From NCBI RefSeq assembly GCF_000582685.1, contig NZ_KK073765.1, positions 24,459-88,458 on the forward strand: a DNA stretch of 64,000 bases, read 5' to 3'. The DNA comes from [Scytonema hofmanni] UTEX 2349. GTDB taxonomy: Bacteria; Cyanobacteriota; Cyanobacteriia; Cyanobacteriales; Nostocaceae. Below are positions 53,565-62,429 of the stretch, piece by piece. Position 1 is the first letter of the stretch; each line of letters begins with the position of its first letter. The translations under genes were made by a program, and so were the position numbers. Under the pieces are notes generated by a model that was given only the letters and a program-made list of their open reading frames with translations, did not search any database and was not told the DNA's origin.

Positions 53565-53666
53565 TTATACCCAATGTATGGTAAAAATTTACGCTCGTCA
53601 AAAATGCTCTATTCACGAAAACCCTGCCCTCTTTTCATCAGCATTGATAACTGTTAGGAGTTCAGC

Positions 53667-54365
53667 TTACTTTTTATACCAAGCTTTACGCCACTGTTTC
53701 ATTTGTGAAATTTCTGTATTTTGGGAATTAATAATTTCTTGAGCTAATTTCTTAATTTCAGGTCGTTTAGACTTATTCAAAGCGTCCTTCGCCATTGTGA
53801 CAGCGCCTTCATGATGCGGGATCATCGCATTGATGAAGCGCAAGTCAAACTCAGCATCGGCTGCACCTAAGTCCATGTTCATCATCATGCCTTCCATTTG
53901 TTCGGATGGCATTTCCCGCGTCTGCTTCGATGAAGCATCGTAAGCCATTGGTTTATCTCCTGCCTTGGGATACCAAGCTTGTCGCCACTGCTTCATCTGT
54001 GTAATTTCTTGGTTTTGCGCCTTAATAATATTGTCTGCTAGCTTTTTAATCTCAGGACGTTTTGATTTTTGCTGTGCTTCCTTAGCCATTTCTGTCGCTC
54101 CTTGATGGTGTGGTGTCATCGCGTCGATGAAACGCAAATCAAAGTTAGCATCAGCTGGTCCTAAATCCATCGCCATGCTGTGATTCATGCTACTACCCTG
54201 ATTCATGCCACTTCCGTGGTTCATCTGCTTGTTGCTAGCATCGGTTGCAGCACTGTTTGGGGCTTGAACTTGGTTCTGGGAAGCATTTGTAGAACAACCT
54301 GTTAGCACACCACCTGTTAGGGATGCGATCGCCACAAAACCAAATACCAAAATGTTATTTTTCAT
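53667..54365 (-). CDS. DUF305 lipoprotein with two domains (CopM-like)
   Basis: 232 residues from ATG 54365; the frame is open upstream but MKNNILVFGFVAIASLTGGV is the signal peptide, with lipobox LTGCSTN. Met/His/Ser linker (MNHGSGMNQGSSMNHSMAM), then two DUF305 units with DLRFIDAMTPHHQGATEMAK and DLRFINAMIPHHEGAVTMAK. The paired HH and surrounding Met residues are candidate copper ligands. CopM of Synechocystis is a DUF305 copper-binding protein under CopRS; the motif A promoter upstream fits that comparison. Confidence 0.85.
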   Translation of the reverse strand: MKNNILVFGFVAIASLTGGVLTGCSTNASQNQVQAPNSAATDASNKQMNHGSGMNQGSSMNHSMAMDLGPADANFDLRFIDAMTPHHQGATEMAKEAQQKSKRPEIKKLADNIIKAQNQEITQMKQWRQAWYPKAGDKPMAYDASSKQTREMPSEQMEGMMMNMDLGAADAEFDLRFINAMIPHHEGAVTMAKDALNKSKRPEIKKLAQEIINSQNTEISQMKQWRKAWYKK

Positions 54366-54496
54366 AGTTTCGAGTTGCATAAGTATCGTTTGATAGTTTC
54401 TTGATTCAATCCTAAAATATCCAGCTAACTGGAGAGTCAAGCTTTGTTGGTGATTTGCGTTTTGTTGGGTTGTAGCGTTATTGCTACACTTACAAC

Positions 54497-54534
54497 TTAA
54501 TCTTTGCAGCCAAAAATGAAATCAGGATGAAATT
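54497..54534 (-). promoter_or_regulatory. Motif A promoter of the DUF305 gene
   Basis: Minus strand: TTTCAT-N5-TTTCAT (box 54516-54534), 7 nt, TGC, AAAGAT; start 151 bp away. Confidence 0.65.
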
Positions 54535-54662
54535 AAGGGTTGATACCCATAGTTTTCTGTAGAAGAACAGCTGGTATGGCAGATTCGCTGGCTGCCATAA
54601 GATGTGCTAGTCAGCATTCGCAAAACTGTCAATACATACGCAGATGAAATCAGAGGTTCAGC

Positions 54663-54781
54663 AATACTATCGAAAAGGGGTTGGAACCTTGAGCAATAGC
54701 AGCGTACAGATTCCCCAAATTTTTCTCTTGCTTCAGCTTCAGTCAAGCCAACAGTAGCAGCTTCAGGTTGAGAAGAAAGAG
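54663..54781 (-). pseudogene. Glutathione reductase fragment
   Basis: Reads SSQPEAATVGLTEAEAREKF, then GESVRCYCSRFQPLFDSI, the (F)SQPE-A-VGLTE-A segment of glutathione-disulfide reductase at the start of its dimerisation domain. Neighbouring codons are unrelated; nothing else of the gene remains. Confidence 0.7.
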
Positions 54782-54844
54782 ATGAGGGAATACACTTATA
54801 TGTTTTACAAACAAATTGTAATTTATTTAACTTTGTAAATATAA

Positions 54845-54950
54845 TTATTTTTTCTCGAGAAAACTCATTATTAAACCTGTTAACACAATCAAAGTCACGA
54901 TAATATAAGTAAAATATTGTTGTCGTATAAAAGCTAATAACGAAAAAATT
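54845..54950 (-). pseudogene. DUF1634 C-terminal fragment
   Basis: FSLLAFIRQQYFTYIIVTLI, then VLTGLIMSFLEKK and stop, clearly homologous to the end of the intact gene at 9894-10277 (FSLLAFIRQRDITYIILTLI). Confidence 0.72.
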
Positions 54951-55020
54951 GTACCTGCGATCGCTCCAAATGTCGTTGCTACTTTTAAGAACATTCACAA
55001 CCGCAAACTAGTGTAGCCAA
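54951..55020 (-). pseudogene. TSUP permease fragment
   Basis: About 70 bp nearly identical to 10842-10911 of the intact permease (codons for GYTNLRLGMFLEVATTFGAI). It is fused directly to the DUF1634 fragment; about 520 bp of the permease 3' part is missing between them. Confidence 0.7.
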
Positions 55021-55029
55021 GATATCAAT

Positions 55030-55150
55030 CAATGATACTTATAATGCTAATGTAGTTCCTTGCGCTTGTTGCAGAGAAAATCCTAAGAAAAGAATCAATG
55101 CAGGTCTAATAATTATCCCGCCACCAATACAATACCTGCCATTGTCATCC
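55030..55150 (-). pseudogene. Half-size TSUP fragment
   Basis: Matches 11461-11575 of the intact half-size permease (region GIGGGIIILPALIFFLGFSQ to TTLALLV), with small insertions and deletions breaking the frame. Confidence 0.68.
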
Positions 55151-55239
55151 CGCGAATAAGTAGGTGGGTGGAAATAAACTACTCTTGGTTTGTTACTGTT
55201 AAGAGCGCTAAAGCGCAACTAGAAGACAATTCCAGAGGT

Positions 55240-55257
55240 TTGACATTTCGTTACATA
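55240..55257 (+). promoter_or_regulatory. HLR1-like site (RpaB type) upstream of the MFS gene
   Basis: TTGACATT-TC-GTTACATA: two 8-bp direct repeats with 2-bp spacing, the known HLR1 layout, with one deviation (G for T/A in the first repeat). Gene start 41 bp downstream. Confidence 0.5.
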
Positions 55258-55297
55258 ATTGTAAATTTTCCCGCTCACCTACTTAGTACCTAATTTT

Positions 55298-56518
55298 ATG
55301 AGTAAAAGGCTATTTTTACTTCTTGCTTGCTTATCTGTCGTCATGATTGGTTTCGGAGTAAGCCTGCCAGTACTTCCTTTCTACGCCAAACACCTACATG
55401 CAGCAGGAGTTCCGCGTGACGTACTCGCAATTCACATTACTTTATTAACCAGCATTTACGCCTTCGTTCAGTTAATTGCAGCACCGTTTTGGGGGCAATG
55501 GTCAGATCGAGTTGGCAGACGACCCTTAATTTTGCTCGGAATTGCTGGCTCTGCCATTACACAAGTACTATTTGGGTTTGCCTCTTCCCTGACAATGCTG
55601 TACGTTGTTCGGGCAGTCGGTGGGCTTCTATCCTCTGCAATGCTACCTGCTGCTACGGCTTATGTTTCTGATTTAACGGCTGAACGTGACCGCGCCCAAG
55701 GAATGGCTTGGCTCGGTACAGCAGTGAGTGTTGGAGTAATTGCAGGTCCAGCTTTCGGTGGCTTGACAACTCGTGAAGACTTACATTTCACCCTTGGTTT
55801 TTTAAATATCAAAGTTGAAAATTATGCTCCTCCCTTTTTTCTAGCTGCGGTTTTGATGTTCTTAACGTTGCTAGTTGCTTTCCGATGGTTGCCGGAATCG
55901 TTACCATCGAGATCGGCGACTGTACTCGATCGTCAGTCAGCACTGAATTGGACAAAGCTTGGTAAACCGCTATTACTGCTGCTGGGTTTAACCACGCTCG
56001 CACAGTTTGGACTCACGATGTTTGAAGCCGTTTTTGCATTATATGCTCAAGAAAGATTGGGATACGGTCCCATCCAAACAGGCATTGTATTCATGATTTG
56101 TGGCTCAGTGATGGCAGTCTTTCAAATCATTGCAGTGAGCTACTTGTCTCGATCTGTGAGTGCGATCGCCCAAGTTGCTTTAGGGTTTGCACTCATGGGA
56201 AGCGGAATTTTCCTGCTGCTAATAGCGCGATCGCTTCCTATTGTGCTGGGAGTTGTCGGTGTGTTGGCATTCGGTATGGCATTGATCACCCCAAACTTAA
56301 CTGCTTTAATTTCAGAACGGGGCGGTCAACACACGGGAACGGTATTAGGAATTCAAAATGCCGCCAATAGCCTCGGACAAGTTGGGGGATCAATGTTAGG
56401 GGGCATTCTGTTTGCATGGCAGGTAAACGCCCCTTATGGTTTTGCTGGCGTTTTACTGGTTGGAACTGGGTTACTGCTGGGTTTGATGAAGAAACATCAA
56501 CATAGACGATTCAGGTAG
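55298..56518 (+). CDS. MFS exporter (TetA/Bcr-like)
   Basis: 406 residues, twelve spans. Loop 2-3 motif GQWSDRVGRRPLILLG (about 67-82), motif C-like GVIAGPAFGGL near 150 typical of drug:H+ antiporters, and second-half repeat. N-terminal MSKRLFLLLACLSVVMIGFG. The substrate is not predictable; TetA and similar exporters share this form. The ribosome-binding site is weak. Confidence 0.82.
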   Translation: MSKRLFLLLACLSVVMIGFGVSLPVLPFYAKHLHAAGVPRDVLAIHITLLTSIYAFVQLIAAPFWGQWSDRVGRRPLILLGIAGSAITQVLFGFASSLTMLYVVRAVGGLLSSAMLPAATAYVSDLTAERDRAQGMAWLGTAVSVGVIAGPAFGGLTTREDLHFTLGFLNIKVENYAPPFFLAAVLMFLTLLVAFRWLPESLPSRSATVLDRQSALNWTKLGKPLLLLLGLTTLAQFGLTMFEAVFALYAQERLGYGPIQTGIVFMICGSVMAVFQIIAVSYLSRSVSAIAQVALGFALMGSGIFLLLIARSLPIVLGVVGVLAFGMALITPNLTALISERGGQHTGTVLGIQNAANSLGQVGGSMLGGILFAWQVNAPYGFAGVLLVGTGLLLGLMKKHQHRRFR

Positions 56519-56532
56519 AACATCACCCTAAA

Positions 56533-56570
56533 AAAAGCTATGCATACAGAAATGAAATTAGGATGAAATT
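56533..56570 (-). promoter_or_regulatory. Motif A site in reverse orientation, orphan
   Basis: Minus strand: TTTCAT-N5-TTTCAT (box 56552-56570), 7 nt, TGC, ATAGCT. Reading leftward it would give antisense RNA to the MFS gene; both flanking genes are on the plus strand. The remaining gap to 56965 shows no gene. Confidence 0.45.
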
Positions 56571-56965
56571 ATTGTCATCATCAGGAAGAAATGCTTTCCA
56601 TTTCATTAGATAGATGTAATCGCATTTGCGATCTCTTAAGGTGTAACCAAGGTAGCAAAAATGCTGTAATAAACCGAACTTCCTGTTTGAGAATTTGAAT
56701 AATTACTACAACTAACAGTCAGCAATGCCAGCTTGAAACTTGCATTCACAATTGTCTTAATTGTTTATTTGACGATAATGGAATTACCAAATCAAATAAC
56801 GAAGTTATCATCGAAAATTAATTTTACGTTTATTTTAAATATAAATTACATATATCTTAAAAATAAATTGTAGAGGATATTTTAAAACTTGAAGCAGGTC
56901 AAAAATCATGCGAGTTTTGGAACCATGATACCTATCATCGCAAAATAAATAATAGAGGTAGATAT

Positions 56966-57667
56966 ATGAATAGTAAAAAACTGATTTATAGTTTCATCGG
57001 GCTTTTAACTAGTAGTACCATTGCTGGCTTATTAGTTACAAATAGTACACAAGCTAAAACTCCAGATTCAGAAGACAATTCTCATCACCCATCTGGTCAA
57101 ACTACCCCCGATCAACAAGGAATGATGGGTCAAGTCGATCAGCATTTCATCACAATGATGATTCCCCACCACGAGCAAGCAGTGCAGATGGCAGATTTAG
57201 CCTTAACCCGTGCGAAGCGTCCTGAAATCAAACAACTCGCTCAAGCCATTAAAAAAGACCAAGTGCGCGAAATTCAACAAATGCGAACTTGGTACAAAGC
57301 ATGGTACGGCAAAGAAGTTCCTACTATGGCGATGAATCGTCAGCAAATGATGAGAATGCATCAGAGTACGACCGATCAAGGTAGCAATCAAGGGATGATG
57401 CAAATGTCTATGAACGGCAATATGAAAGGCATGGAAGTAGATTTAGAAGCCCTGAAAAATGCCACCGATTTTGACAAGGAATTTATTCGTCAGATGATTC
57501 CCCATCACCAAATGGCAGTAAAGATGGGGCAGATGGTTTCTAGCAAAACTACCAAACCAGAAATTCGCAAATTAGCTCAGTCCATCATTAAAACTCAAAT
57601 TGCTGAAATCAGTCAGATGCAGCAATGGTATCAAGCTTGGTATAAGTCTAGTCCGACACAAAGCTAA
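56966..57667 (+). CDS. DUF305 periplasmic protein, copy 2
   Basis: 233 residues. Signal peptide (LIYSFIGLLTSSTIAGLLVT), then two DUF305 units with DQHFITMMIPHHEQAVQMAD and FDKEFIRQMIPHHQMAVKMG, and between them a Met-rich stretch (MAMNRQQMMRMHQS, NQGMMQMSMNGNMKGM) suited to binding copper(I) in the periplasm. No lipobox. A GAGGTAG site precedes the ATG. Related to the protein at 53667-54365 but on the opposite strand and without an adjacent motif A in the right orientation. Confidence 0.85.
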   Translation: MNSKKLIYSFIGLLTSSTIAGLLVTNSTQAKTPDSEDNSHHPSGQTTPDQQGMMGQVDQHFITMMIPHHEQAVQMADLALTRAKRPEIKQLAQAIKKDQVREIQQMRTWYKAWYGKEVPTMAMNRQQMMRMHQSTTDQGSNQGMMQMSMNGNMKGMEVDLEALKNATDFDKEFIRQMIPHHQMAVKMGQMVSSKTTKPEIRKLAQSIIKTQIAEISQMQQWYQAWYKSSPTQS

Positions 57668-57748
57668 GTAGATAAGTACGATAAAACCTAACTACGTCAT
57701 TGCGAACGTAACGAAGTGAAGTAAAGCAATCACAAGGGTTTCGAGGGT

Positions 57749-57766
57749 TTTACATTTCGTTACATA
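57749..57766 (+). promoter_or_regulatory. HLR1 site (RpaB type)
   Basis: TTTACATT-TC-GTTACATA matches the HLR1 consensus of two (G/T)TTACA(T/A)(T/A) repeats separated by two bases. The following CCTACTTA also follows the first site at 55240, so the two upstream regions are related. It now fronts a gene fragment. Confidence 0.58.
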
Positions 57767-57803
57767 GGTAGGTTTATTTGTGCCTACCTACTTAAGTGGA
57801 AGT

Positions 57804-57923
57804 AATGGGTTGCTGATAGGAATTGTTGGAGTTGCAGATACACTGAAGCCCGAAGCTTATGAAGCAGTTGCTGCTTTGAGTAAAGAGAGAGTCAAAGTAG
57901 TTTTACTTACTAGGGATAACTAG
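57804..57923 (+). pseudogene. P-type ATPase fragment
   Basis: GLLIGIVGVADTLKPEAYEA, then VAALSKERVKVVLLTRDN and stop: the phosphorylation-domain segment (VGVADTLKPEA..A...L...G.KVVMLTGDN) of heavy-metal P-type ATPases, with the normal G of TGDN changed to R. The remaining gap to 58311 shows no further gene, though 57955-58020 reads as hydrophobic codons. Confidence 0.65.
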
Positions 57924-58311
57924 CGCATAGTTTAGGCGATCGCTCATCTGTAGTTTCTATCTTGCTGTATGCCCTGCCACTGGTATTTGTGTTGATGTAT
58001 CTTCCCATCTCAATACCATTTTTCAGAAGGAAACAACTTTTTACAAGCAACTCGGAATTAAGTTATCTACCAGCATCAACTAGTTTAACGCTCAAGCAGT
58101 CATTTGCGCTTTGTTTATATTGCTGCGGGCGAGCGAAGTAAAGATAGTTGTTAACTTTTATATTAGCCCAAAAAGCTCATATTGTTGCAACAATTCAAAT
58201 CTTAAGGAATTCCATTCCTCTCACACGGCTTTCCGTTGTAGCGGGGAGCCTAGCTTCATCATCTGTAAATCTGCCAGTTAGGGTATCTCGGTAAACCAGG
58301 AGGATTCATTT

Positions 58312-60435
58312 GTGAACCACGATCACCGTCATCATCAGCAAACCCAACCCAAGCCCGGAAACGCTGGGCACGATGAACACGAAAAACAGCTGAAGAAGAA
58401 TCTGCCTGACCCGCACGGCAACCACGGTGGTCACGGTCAGCAGCCCAATCACGCTGAACACGCTGGGCACGATAAACATGCTGGACACACCCCAGGTATT
58501 TTCAAACGACGCTTCTTTATTTGCCTCCTGCTAACGCTGCCTGTTCTCTATTTTGCGCCAATGTTTCAGACTTGGTTTAACTATCAAGCTATCCAGTTTT
58601 CGGGTGCGAATTGGGTTATTCCCATTTTCTCAACCATTATTTATTTCTATGGTGGCTGGGTTTTTCTGAAGGGAGCCTACTACGAACTCCGCAGTAAAAT
58701 TGGCATGATGACTCTGGTTGCTCTAGCAATCACCGTAGCATTTGTCTACAGTGTGGCAGTAACTTTCGGATTGAAGGGAGATTCTTTCTACTGGGAACTG
58801 GCAACCTTAGTCGATATCATGCTGCTCGGTCACTGGATTGAAATGGCTTCTGTGCAGGGAGCCAGCCGCGCTCTAGAGGAACTCGCGAAGTTAGTGCCTT
58901 CGGTCGCTCACAAGCAGGTGAATGAGCAGATAGAAGATGTCCCAGTGAGCGCATTAATTGAGGGCGATCTAATTCTGATTCGTCCTGGTGAACAAGTCCC
59001 GATCGATGGTGAGATTGTCGAGGGTACTTCCAGCGTCAACGAAGCCTTTCTGACGGGAGAGTCGCGTCCGGTGGTCAAAAAAGCCAATGATGAAGCGATC
59101 GCAGGAGCGGTTAATGGAGAAGGCGCTTTGACACTCAAGGTAACTCGCACCGGAGATAAAACAACCTTGAGCCAGATTATGCGGATGGTTGAGGAAGCGC
59201 AGACATCTAAAAGTAAATTTCAATCACTAGCCGATCGACTCGCTTATTGGCTCACCCTGATCGCGATCGGGGTTGCTACGCTAACATTCATCATTTGGCT
59301 ATCTATCAAACCAGATGGTTTAACATTTGCAATCAATCGCGCGGTTACTGTATTGGTGATTACTTGTCCTCATGCGTTAGGTTTAGCGATTCCCTTAGTA
59401 CTGGTCAATGCTACTGGAATGTCTGCTAAAAATGGCATCCTGGTGAGAAACCGAGAAGCATTTGAACGAGCAAAAAGCATTAAAACAATCGCATTCGATA
59501 AAACGGGGACATTGACGACAGGACATTTTGGCGTACAGCGAATTTATACTGATGGTATAGATGAGTTACAAGCTTTGGGTATTTCTGCCTCCCTAGAATC
59601 CTTATCAGAACATCCGCTCGGACAATCGATCGTTGAAGAAGCCAGCGATCGCAAAATCCAGCTTTCTAAAGCCAGTGACTTCAAAGCTGTTCCAGGTCAG
59701 GGCGTTGAAGGCGTAGTAAACGGTCAGCACTATCGGGTCGGCAGACCAGAATGGGTTCAGGAGTTGAAATTGCAGTTTCCGCCAATGTTGGAAAAGGGAC
59801 TGCAAGAACGTGAATCTCGTGGTGAAAGTGCGATCGTACTGATGGACGATCGCCAAGTTCTCGCGCTATTTGGGTTAGCAGACCAGGTGCGGGCATCTGC
59901 ACGAGAAGCGGTTATAAAATTACAGAAAATGGGCGTGCAAGTGGTAATGATTACAGGCGATGCCGAAGCGGTGGCAAAGACCGTTGCTGAGGATTTGCAT
60001 ATCGATCGCTACTATGCTCGTGTCCTACCACAGGATAAAGCTGCGCTGATTCGTCGCCTCAAAGCTGAGAAGCCGACCGCCTTTGTGGGCGATGGCATCA
60101 ATGATGCACCTGCTTTAACCGAGGCAGATTTAGGACTGGCGATCGGTGCTGGAACCAATGTTGCGATCGAGTCTGCCGACCTAATCTTAGTTAAAAGCGA
60201 TCCGCTTGATGCCACCTACGCGCTCAAACTTGCGAAAGCGACTTACAACAAAATGACTCAGAACTTGTTTTGGGCAACTGGGTACAACGTCGTTGCAATT
60301 CCCTTAGCAGCAGGAATTGGCTACTCATTCGGCATTTTATTAACACCAGCAATAGGCGCAATATTGATGAGCGTTTCGACGGTCGTTGTTTCACTTAATG
60401 CAATGTCGTTACGTCGCATTCGTTTAAGTGATTAA
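58312..60435 (+). CDS. Heavy-metal P1B-type ATPase with CPH motif (CopB-like)
   Basis: 707 residues from GTG 58312 (AGGAGG 8 nt upstream). No HMA domain; instead a His-rich N-terminus (MNHDHRHHQQTQPK and HGGHGQQPNHAEHAGHDKHA). Actuator TGES, membrane metal site CPHALGLAIP, phosphorylation DKTGTLTTG, hinge GDGINDAPAL and eight spans. The CPH motif defines the P1B-3 class, described for copper or silver export (CopB). GC content is higher than the neighbours. First gene of a co-directional cluster with DUF2933, methyltransferases and an HMA protein. Confidence 0.88.
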   Translation: MNHDHRHHQQTQPKPGNAGHDEHEKQLKKNLPDPHGNHGGHGQQPNHAEHAGHDKHAGHTPGIFKRRFFICLLLTLPVLYFAPMFQTWFNYQAIQFSGANWVIPIFSTIIYFYGGWVFLKGAYYELRSKIGMMTLVALAITVAFVYSVAVTFGLKGDSFYWELATLVDIMLLGHWIEMASVQGASRALEELAKLVPSVAHKQVNEQIEDVPVSALIEGDLILIRPGEQVPIDGEIVEGTSSVNEAFLTGESRPVVKKANDEAIAGAVNGEGALTLKVTRTGDKTTLSQIMRMVEEAQTSKSKFQSLADRLAYWLTLIAIGVATLTFIIWLSIKPDGLTFAINRAVTVLVITCPHALGLAIPLVLVNATGMSAKNGILVRNREAFERAKSIKTIAFDKTGTLTTGHFGVQRIYTDGIDELQALGISASLESLSEHPLGQSIVEEASDRKIQLSKASDFKAVPGQGVEGVVNGQHYRVGRPEWVQELKLQFPPMLEKGLQERESRGESAIVLMDDRQVLALFGLADQVRASAREAVIKLQKMGVQVVMITGDAEAVAKTVAEDLHIDRYYARVLPQDKAALIRRLKAEKPTAFVGDGINDAPALTEADLGLAIGAGTNVAIESADLILVKSDPLDATYALKLAKATYNKMTQNLFWATGYNVVAIPLAAGIGYSFGILLTPAIGAILMSVSTVVVSLNAMSLRRIRLSD

Positions 60436-60474
60436 GAACTCTATCCAAAATAAGTTGAATAAATTGAGGTCTTT

Positions 60475-60750
60475 ATGCATCAACATGATTCATCGAATCA
60501 GCCCCAGCCCGTTGGCAAAGCCTCTCAGCAAGACAATCATCAGCAAACTCGTCTTAGTTTGCCGATTAAGTTTGTGCTGTATGTATCAATCGGGATTATT
60601 GCATACTTCCTAATTACAGAACATTGGGCGCATTTAGCGGGATTCTTACCGTACTCTTTACTGTTCGTTTGTATATTCATGCACCTATTTATGCATGGTG
60701 GACATGGAGGACATGGAGGCGATCAGGGCGGCAATAGCCAATCTCGCTGA
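60475..60750 (+). CDS. DUF2933 small membrane protein
   Basis: 91 residues; one span (KFVLYVSIGIIAYFLITEHW) with HWAHLAGFLPYSLLFVCIFMH and a C-terminal MHGGHGGHGGDQGG. DUF2933 is usually found in copper and metal-resistance operons, as here 39 bp after CopB. The His-Gly tail and His-rich N-terminus could bind metal. Confidence 0.82.
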   Translation: MHQHDSSNQPQPVGKASQQDNHQQTRLSLPIKFVLYVSIGIIAYFLITEHWAHLAGFLPYSLLFVCIFMHLFMHGGHGGHGGDQGGNSQSR

Positions 60751-60800
60751 AGGCGGTTATTCAGACTTTGCAAATCAATTTATTTCAAGGAGATCGAAAC

Positions 60801-61490
60801 ATGAAAGATATGAGTAATGTTCCGGCTTACGGACTGTGGAGTTTAGTGATTATTAATTCCCTGATATTTATCATCTTTGCCTTTAGTTTCACCAAGCCGC
60901 GTACACCTAGAGATTGGCGATCATTCGGTGCATTCTCAGCGTTTATTGTGGCATTGTTCGCAGAAATGTATGGGTTCCCCTTAACGCTTTACTTATTCTC
61001 CGGCTGGCTGCAAACCCGCTATCCAGGACTGAACATTTTTTCCCATGATGCTGGGCATCTTTGGTGGACATTGCTGGGGTGGAAGGGTGATCCTCATTGG
61101 AATCCGATTCACCTTCTGAGTAGTGTAATAATTTTTGGTGGACTGATTTATTTAGGCAACGCTTGGGAAGTTCTCTACAAAGCTCAACGAAGTCATACAT
61201 TGGCGGTTTCCGGACCCTATGCAACAATTCGCCATCCGCAGTATGTCAGCTTCATTATCATCATGTTGGGCTTTTTGCTGGAATGGCCCACCCTCTTGAC
61301 GTTGCTCATGTTCCCCATCTTGGTCGCCATGTACATCCGATTAGCACACCAAGAAGAACGCGATGCCTTCGCAGAATTTGGTGAGGAGTACGCTCATTAT
61401 GCCGCAATGACCCCTGCATTTTTCCCGTGGGGTCGTCGCAACACTCAAAGAAAACTATCTCATGCACAGGAGTCTCATCATGACCCGTAG
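60801..61490 (+). CDS. Isoprenylcysteine carboxyl methyltransferase-like membrane protein
   Basis: 229 residues from ATG 60801 (AAGGAG upstream). Five or six spans; the C-terminal PEMT/ICMT signature is GPYATIRHPQYVSFIIIMLG followed by RLAHQEERDAFAEFGEEYAHY. Such proteins methylate lipids or small molecules; the same gene type recurs beside DUF2933 and metal ATPases. Substrate unknown. Confidence 0.8.
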   Translation: MKDMSNVPAYGLWSLVIINSLIFIIFAFSFTKPRTPRDWRSFGAFSAFIVALFAEMYGFPLTLYLFSGWLQTRYPGLNIFSHDAGHLWWTLLGWKGDPHWNPIHLLSSVIIFGGLIYLGNAWEVLYKAQRSHTLAVSGPYATIRHPQYVSFIIIMLGFLLEWPTLLTLLMFPILVAMYIRLAHQEERDAFAEFGEEYAHYAAMTPAFFPWGRRNTQRKLSHAQESHHDP

Positions 61491-61653
61491 TATTCAACAT
61501 AGCGAAGAAAATCGTGTACGTAGTTATCCAGCACTAAGATTAAGTGTGCGATCGCTATTTCTTGCCACAGCGATTATTACAGGCATTGCTTATTTAGACT
61601 GTAATTATCTTCGTGCAAATTTTTCCAAGCATATTTTGTCGCCCGATGGATGA
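61480..61653 (+). CDS. Small membrane protein
   Basis: 57 residues from ATG 61480, overlapping the previous stop by 11 bp, which suggests translational coupling. One span (SLFLATAIITGIAYLDCNYL). No family recognised. An in-frame upstream ATG at 61462 is possible. Confidence 0.5.
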   Translation: MTRSIQHSEENRVRSYPALRLSVRSLFLATAIITGIAYLDCNYLRANFSKHILSPDG

Positions 61654-61718
61654 GGAGGAGTGTCAAGACATTAGTAGCACTTACTGACATTATTACTTCA
61701 TATCAATGAGGTCTTACA

Positions 61719-62402
61719 ATGGAATGGACGATTGGATGGTGGCAGGTTTCAGTTCAACGAGTTTATCCAACAACTACACAACTGTCTCAAACCTATAATA
61801 AAGCTGCTGGCTGGTGGCATCAACTTCTTCGTCTTCTGGGTTATCGTCATACTTATCGAGAGTTATGGCGATCGCTAAAAAACGCTGATATTTTGCCTCA
61901 CTGGCAAGACAACCTGACCATTTGTGATTGTGGTATTGGCACAGCGGACTTCAGTCTTGCATTTGCTCAAACTATCAATCCAACAATACAGATTACTGGA
62001 GTCGATATCTCATCCGAGATGCTCAAAATAGCCCATCAACAACTCAGTCAGGCAAATATTCGTCATCAAATCTGTCAAAGTGATGTGAATATGTTGCCAT
62101 TTCCAGACCATTCTTTCGATGGTGTCATGAGTGCCTATATGCTTGAACATTTACTGAATCCAGCACAGGGATTACAAGAAATGGTCAGAGTTTTGCGTCC
62201 TGGTGCACCATTAGTTCTTGTTGTGACTCGATCTGGACTACTCGGCTCACTCATTCAGTGGTATTGGGGAAATCGATGTTTCAACCAGGAAAAACTGTCA
62301 GCACTGATACGTGAAGCAGGGTTAAATCACGTTCAGTTTTTATCGTTCCCAATAGGATTAGCTCGCTTTACCAGCATGGCTTATATCGGCTTTAGGAAAT
62401 GA
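61719..62402 (+). CDS. Class I SAM-dependent methyltransferase
   Basis: 227 residues with GAGG 8 nt before the ATG. SAM-binding loop ICDCGIGTADFSLAFAQ (about 69-85; GxGTAD), acidic D in ITGVDISSEMLKIA, motif with DVNMLPFPDHSFDGVMSAYM and VRVLRPGAPLVLVVTRSG. Similar to UbiE-like methyltransferases; substrate unknown. Belongs to the copper operon by position. Confidence 0.8.
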   Translation: MEWTIGWWQVSVQRVYPTTTQLSQTYNKAAGWWHQLLRLLGYRHTYRELWRSLKNADILPHWQDNLTICDCGIGTADFSLAFAQTINPTIQITGVDISSEMLKIAHQQLSQANIRHQICQSDVNMLPFPDHSFDGVMSAYMLEHLLNPAQGLQEMVRVLRPGAPLVLVVTRSGLLGSLIQWYWGNRCFNQEKLSALIREAGLNHVQFLSFPIGLARFTSMAYIGFRK

Positions 62403-62429
62403 TGATGTTTCTAAAAATCTGGTGTTTGT

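Noticed and set aside
54522..54998. A 158-residue minus-strand ORF as a real gene
   Set aside because: It is a chance frame through fragments of TSUP, DUF1634 and glutathione reductase sequence in different frames.
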